A stretch of DNA of 17,985 nucleotides, taken from Gammaproteobacteria bacterium (lineage in GTDB: Bacteria > Pseudomonadota > Gammaproteobacteria > Eutrophobiales > Eutrophobiaceae). A model generated the notes under the pieces. The model was given only the letters and a program-made list of their open reading frames with translations, ran no database searches and was not told the origin of the DNA. Positions 14,207-17,985 of the stretch are shown here, one piece after another; positions within the stretch are counted from its first letter, which is position 1; every line of letters starts with the position of its first letter. A program made the translations under genes and the position numbers. The stretch is from contig JACVQI010000069.1 of NCBI GenBank assembly GCA_015661095.1, positions 1 through 17,985 on the forward strand. Direction: 5' to 3'.

Positions 14207-15403
14207 ATGTATAGCCCGACGCCAACACCTCTGCCAGTCTGGTCTAATTTCCGTTTCACCGGTGACAGTCTTGAATATTTCAAAATCTGGATAGTGAATA
14301 TCCTGCTCTCCATCATCACCATCGGCTTGTATTCGCCCTGGGCGAAAGTACGAACCATGCGCTATTTTCACGGTAATACCTGGATTAACGACAGCAGCTT
14401 CGCTTATCTCGCCGATCCGGTGCGCATCCTCAAGGGCCGGATCATCGCCGTTGGCATTCTGGCGATTTACTCGGTCTGTATAAATATATATCCGGCCTAC
14501 AGTCTCTGGGCATTGTCAGGTTTGGTCCTGCTGTTGCCCTTTATTCTGGTTACGTCGATGGCATTCCGGATGCGTAACACCGCCTACCGTAATATCCGTT
14601 TTCATTTTCGAACTGATTATCTGTCTGCCTACAAGATGTTTCTTATTCCCATCGGTTGCGTCCTGATTGTTACGGCATTCATTTATACAATTTATCTGGC
14701 CAGCGATTTCGTTAAGCAGTTGGAAAATGCCGACAATGGCGAATTCCGCAAGGAAGATATGCTGTATAGCATCTTTATGTTTTCGGTATTGCCGGTCGTG
14801 CCATATATCGATTTCCTGCGCCGCAGGTTCATTATCAACCAGATCCAGTACGGCACGGCGCGCGGTTCATTCCATACGACGGCATGGGAGTTTTACAAGG
14901 TTTACCTGCTGACATTTTTGCTCACTATCGGATTGATCCTGTTCTTGTCCATTTTAGCTGGAATAATAATGGGCGTTTTCTTCGCGGTCATGGGAGTTTC
15001 CGGTGGAGACGGCCAACCGTCCCCTGGAACAATGGGCGTTTCCTTTACATTAGCGTTCTTATTTGGCATTTTCTTTTATGTGATCGGCTTTTTTATCATG
15101 GGCTATCTGATGGCCAGGCTCGCCAATCTGACCTATAGCAACACCGAGTTCGGCCCGTTACGCCTGCAGAGTCACCTCCGGGGCGGGAAGATCGGTTGGC
15201 TGTTGTTATCCAACACCATTGCCATCATCTGCAGCCTGGGCTTGTTGATCCCCTGGAGCAAGATCCGCATGGCCCGTTATGTGGCGGAGTCCACCGAATT
15301 CCTGCAAGACCGCATCGAAAGCATCACGGCCATGGCGCAGGCGGATCGCAGTGCTATCGGTGAAGAGGTCGGTGATATGTTTGACCTCGACCTCGGTCTG
15401 TAG
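14207..15403 (+). CDS. yjgN: YjgN/DUF898 family membrane protein
   Basis: The product has 398 residues with about seven hydrophobic segments. It contains two DUF898 halves: FRFTGDSLEYFKIWIVNILLSIITIGLYSPWAKVR (in parts, about 18-52) and a later one ending LSNTIAIICSLGLLIPWSKIRMARY (in parts, about 341-365). The repeated LY/LI-PW-x-K-x-R signature shows an internal duplication of the module. Function is unknown; proteins of this family often stand next to an M48 peptidase, as here. ATG at 14207 is preferred over 14180 because AAGGAG ends 6 nt before it. The M48 gene follows after 2 bp, so the two are translationally coupled. Confidence 0.9.
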   Translation: MYSPTPTPLPVWSNFRFTGDSLEYFKIWIVNILLSIITIGLYSPWAKVRTMRYFHGNTWINDSSFAYLADPVRILKGRIIAVGILAIYSVCINIYPAYSLWALSGLVLLLPFILVTSMAFRMRNTAYRNIRFHFRTDYLSAYKMFLIPIGCVLIVTAFIYTIYLASDFVKQLENADNGEFRKEDMLYSIFMFSVLPVVPYIDFLRRRFIINQIQYGTARGSFHTTAWEFYKVYLLTFLLTIGLILFLSILAGIIMGVFFAVMGVSGGDGQPSPGTMGVSFTLAFLFGIFFYVIGFFIMGYLMARLANLTYSNTEFGPLRLQSHLRGGKIGWLLLSNTIAIICSLGLLIPWSKIRMARYVAESTEFLQDRIESITAMAQADRSAIGEEVGDMFDLDLGL

Positions 15404-15405
15404 GA

Positions 15406-16509
15406 ATGATTATCAAGGGAAAACTCTATGACGGAATGCATGCCGGCAGCAGGGATATACGGGTCACGCTCGGTGCTGACGGTTATCTGAGCGCCGAACC
15501 GGATGGATTTGCGCCGGTCTCCATCCAGCAGGTCATGGTTTCCGTCAGAATCGGGAATACGCCCCGCAGCCTGACCTTGCCCTCCGGGGCGATGGTTGAA
15601 ACTACCGAAAACGAGCGGTTGGACCAATGGCTGGCAGGCCAGGGGCTAAAGACCAGTTGGGCGCACCGCCTCGAGAATAATATGCGGTTCGCAGTCGGCG
15701 CCCTGGTGACCGTGGCGGTGATCTTCGTTGGGTTCGCCATCTGGGGCATACCGTGGCTGAGCACACGGGTGGCCTATGCCCTGCCACCTGAGGTCAATAA
15801 TTACATCGGCCAGGGTACATTGGAAACACTGGACAAACGGGTATTCAAGACGACCACGCTGGAGGCGGACCGACGCCAGCGACTGGAACAGCAATTCGAT
15901 AAATTGCTGCCAGAGGATAGCGAAGCGATCCATTACCGGCTGGAATTCCGGAGTGGCGGTTTTATCGGCGCCAATGCCTTCGCTTTGCCGGATGGCACCG
16001 TCGTCGTCACCGATGAACTGGTCAAGCTGGCGCAGAATGACGAGGAAATCCTGTCGATTCTGTTGCATGAGGTCGGCCACGTCGTCCACCGGCACAGCCT
16101 GCGGCAGGTCATCAGTCATTCCAGCCTGCTCGTTTTAACCACGGTGATTACCGGGGACGTCAATTCCGCCGGATCCCTGGTGCTGGCCATGCCCAACGTT
16201 CTGATAGACTCATCCTATTCCCGGGAATTTGAAACCGAAGCCGATACCTACGCCCTGGAGCACATGGGGGAGCATGGCATTCCGACCAGCCGTTTTGCGG
16301 ATTTTATGGAACGGCTGGAACGATGTGGTATGTTATTGGCTAAAGCGAAAGATAAGCAGAAGGGAGAGGCGGAACCGGAAGAAATACCGGACTGCGAAGC
16401 GGTGGAGCAGGCTACCGAAGAACCCGCTTATTACAGTTGGACCAACTATATCTCCACACATCCGCCGAGCGCGGATCGCATCGCCCGGTTTCGTCAGGCC
16501 CGGAAATAA
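15406..16509 (+). CDS. M48 family membrane metalloprotease
   Basis: The product has 367 residues and is a zinc endopeptidase of the HtpX/BepA/Oma1-like M48 family. A soluble N-terminal domain (1-90) is followed by one membrane helix (about 94-116), then the catalytic domain, probably periplasmic: FALPDGTVVVTDELV (192-206), zinc motif HEVGH (221-225) with catalytic Glu222, and the third ligand Glu276 in FETEADTYALEHM. STHPPSADRIARF near the end is a typical M48 C-terminal signature. It begins 2 bp after the yjgN stop. A role in membrane-protein quality control together with YjgN is inferred from the pairing and is not demonstrated. Confidence 0.93.
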   Translation: MIIKGKLYDGMHAGSRDIRVTLGADGYLSAEPDGFAPVSIQQVMVSVRIGNTPRSLTLPSGAMVETTENERLDQWLAGQGLKTSWAHRLENNMRFAVGALVTVAVIFVGFAIWGIPWLSTRVAYALPPEVNNYIGQGTLETLDKRVFKTTTLEADRRQRLEQQFDKLLPEDSEAIHYRLEFRSGGFIGANAFALPDGTVVVTDELVKLAQNDEEILSILLHEVGHVVHRHSLRQVISHSSLLVLTTVITGDVNSAGSLVLAMPNVLIDSSYSREFETEADTYALEHMGEHGIPTSRFADFMERLERCGMLLAKAKDKQKGEAEPEEIPDCEAVEQATEEPAYYSWTNYISTHPPSADRIARFRQARK

Positions 16510-16560
16510 TGGCATGCCGTTCTGGTGGTGGGGATGGTAATCTAGAGAGAAGCAAATTCG

Positions 16561-17644
16561 ATGGCCAAAAAGAAAATCAAGGTCGGGATTTTGTTCGGCG
16601 GCAAATCAGCCGAGCATGAAGTTTCGCTGCTGTCCGCGAAAAATATCATCGAAGCCATCGACCGGGATAAATACACGCCGGTCCTGATCGGTATCGATAA
16701 GAACGGCAAATGGTTGCTGCAGGATGCCGCGAATTATCTGTTAAACGCCAGTAACCCGAAATTCATCAAACTGAAACCATCCGAACGGCGCGTGGCCCTG
16801 GTGCCACAAAATGAGGGCCGCCTGACCAGCCTGCAAGGCCAGCCGGATCCCGGCTCCATCGATGTTGTGTTCCCGGTGTTACACGGGCCATTCGGCGAAG
16901 ACGGCGCGTTGCAGGGTTTGTTGAAAATGGCCGATATCCCGTTCGTCGGGGCTGGCGTGCTGGGCTCGGCCGTCGGCATGGACAAGGACGTCATGAAACG
17001 CTTGTTGCGCGACGCGCGGATCCCCGGCGCGAAATTTATCGCCGCCACGGAGCTTGCAGGGATTCCGGAATATGCCTCAGTCGTCGTCGCGGTAGGCGAA
17101 CCATTTTTGTTCCTCCGTGGGCGTCAGCAAGGTCCACAATCACTCCGAATATGAGCAAGCGGTAACGCAGGCGTTCGCGTATGATAATAAAATCTTGTTG
17201 GAGGAATATATCCGTGGGCGGGAAATCGAATGCTCGGTACTGGGCAATGATGATCCCGTTGCCTCGGTGCCGGGAGAGATTATTCCCAGTCATGAGTTTT
17301 ATTCCTATGACGCGAAGTATCTCGACGAGCAGGGAGCTGCGCTGGAAGTACCCGCCAGACTTTCGGCTGAAATTGTTACCGCGATCCAGCGCCTGGCCAT
17401 TGCCACCTTCAAGGCGCTATCCTGTGAGGGTATGGCACGGGTCGATTTTTTCCTGCGCGACAATAACGAAATCCTGGTGAACGAGATCAACACCATTCCG
17501 GGTTTTACATCCATCAGCATGTATCCGAGACTCTGGCAGGCCAGCGGCATCGCCTATACGGATCTGATCGATCGCCTGATCCAACTGGCTTTCGAGCGGT
17601 TCGAAAAGGAACGCCGGCTGCAGACCGCCTATGCGGCTGATTGA
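16561..17644 (+). pseudogene. ddlA: D-alanine--D-alanine ligase, DdlA-like, frameshifted
   Basis: Ddl joins two D-alanines with ATP for peptidoglycan. The first part (16561-17154) has ILFGGKSAEHEVSLLSA with the substrate-binding Glu, HGPFGEDGALQG, and DKDVMKRLLRDA. The second part, readable from about 17111 to 17644 in another frame, has SSVGVSKVHN, GREIECSVLGND, GMARVDFFL and LVNEINTIPGFTSISMYP. Against E. coli DdlA the join lacks about seven residues, VKPANxG, including the ATP-binding Lys. An inferred 20-nt loss near 17108 explains both the gap and the frameshift. No other stop or decay is visible, so the lesion is recent or is a sequence error. GAGAGAAG lies 8 nt before the ATG. Confidence 0.92.
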
Positions 17645-17710
17645 TACAGCGTGTTCCCGCAAATACTTGTGTGTGTGACTTTCGATTGATGGCATGATGA
17701 GGTACAAACC

Positions 17711-17985
17711 ATGAATAGCACGGCGATTAGCGTAAAAAATATCATCAATTCACTTTGTCTCATCGCCGGACTGTTACTGCCGGTGCAATTATTGGCCGAG
17801 ACGATAGCGATTATCGGTACCGGCCGGGTTGCCAGCGCCCTTGGCCCCCGCTTTGCGGAACAGGGACATAAGATCATTTACGGTTCCCGCGATCCCAATA
17901 GCAACAAGGCACGGGAACTGGTCGCCAGAACCACTGGCAAAGCGGCCGCCACCACCCAGGCGGCAGCAGCCAGTCTGGCCGACAT
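17711..17985 (+). CDS. Secreted NADP-binding Rossmann protein, F420-oxidoreductase-like (partial)
   Basis: The first 91 codons are present; the gene runs off the window. An N-terminal hydrophobic signal (about residues 10-29, LCLIAGLLLPVQLLAE) precedes a Rossmann nucleotide-binding fold: TIAIIGTGRVASALGPRFAEQGH (in parts, 31-53), then IIYGSRDPNS, whose Ser-Arg after the second strand favours NADP(H) over NAD. This matches the N-terminus of NADPH-dependent F420 reductase-like proteins (Pfam F420_oxidored). GAGG stands about 9 nt before the ATG. Relatives of this fold are normally cytoplasmic, so the signal peptide is unusual. It is the second exported Rossmann oxidoreductase in the window. Confidence 0.8.
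   Translation, partial: MNSTAISVKNIINSLCLIAGLLLPVQLLAETIAIIGTGRVASALGPRFAEQGHKIIYGSRDPNSNKARELVARTTGKAAATTQAAAASLAD

Noticed and set aside
15646..16119. Long minus-strand frame opposite the M48 gene
   Set aside because: It lies wholly inside the protease frame with its HEVGH and ETEAD motifs; no independent support.
1..17985. CRISPR array or large inverted-repeat mobile element
   Set aside because: No regularly spaced repeats and no transposase or integrase were found on either strand.

Overview
The window looks like chromosomal DNA of a gammaproteobacterium, probably an environmental lineage. Supporting genes are srkA, mltF, an EndA-type nuclease, a yjgN-type membrane protein, a DdlA-like ligase and a tRNA-Ser with an encoded CCA. 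Base composition is moderate. The paired DUF6152 and secreted PDL[SN]G[TV]W proteins fit free-living gammaproteobacteria that handle lipids or xenobiotics. The genus cannot be named from the sequence.

Layout. (1) 1-893: a type II toxin-antitoxin module, brnT-brnA on the minus strand with its own promoter and operator-like repeats. It lies between two 96-bp direct repeats (24-119 and 798-893, one mismatch). The right repeat is the real 3' end of the next gene; the left one is an orphan copy of that end. (2) 800-5181: an envelope cluster. It holds a Tat-exported short-chain dehydrogenase, two DUF6152 proteins, two paralogous secreted proteins of a family with no known function, and a DoxX-like membrane protein. 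(3) 5190-7880: srkA (minus), then a small secreted protein divergent from a LysR regulator. (4) 8039-10666: a Sel1-repeat gene broken by an inferred 58-nt deletion, overlapping tail to tail with mltF. (5) 10800-12969: tRNA-Ser(CGA), a small unknown acidic protein, a DUF4124 protein (minus) and a secreted endonuclease I. (6) 13028-17985: an egtD-type histidine methyltransferase (minus), a yjgN-M48 peptidase operon, a D-Ala-D-Ala ligase gene broken by an inferred 20-nt deletion, and the start of a secreted NADP-binding Rossmann protein that runs off the window.

Main themes. Many products are exported: at least nine have a Tat, Sec or lipoprotein signal, and two of these are Rossmann-fold dehydrogenase types that are normally cytoplasmic. 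The DUF6152/PDLSGTW/Tat-SDR/DoxX cluster is the best candidate for an undescribed system, perhaps periplasmic processing of a hydrophobic substrate, but that role is inference. The BrnTA cassette between gene-end repeats looks like a very small mobile or recombined unit. Two otherwise well-preserved genes carry single short frameshifting deletions, so either recent decay or assembly error must be considered.
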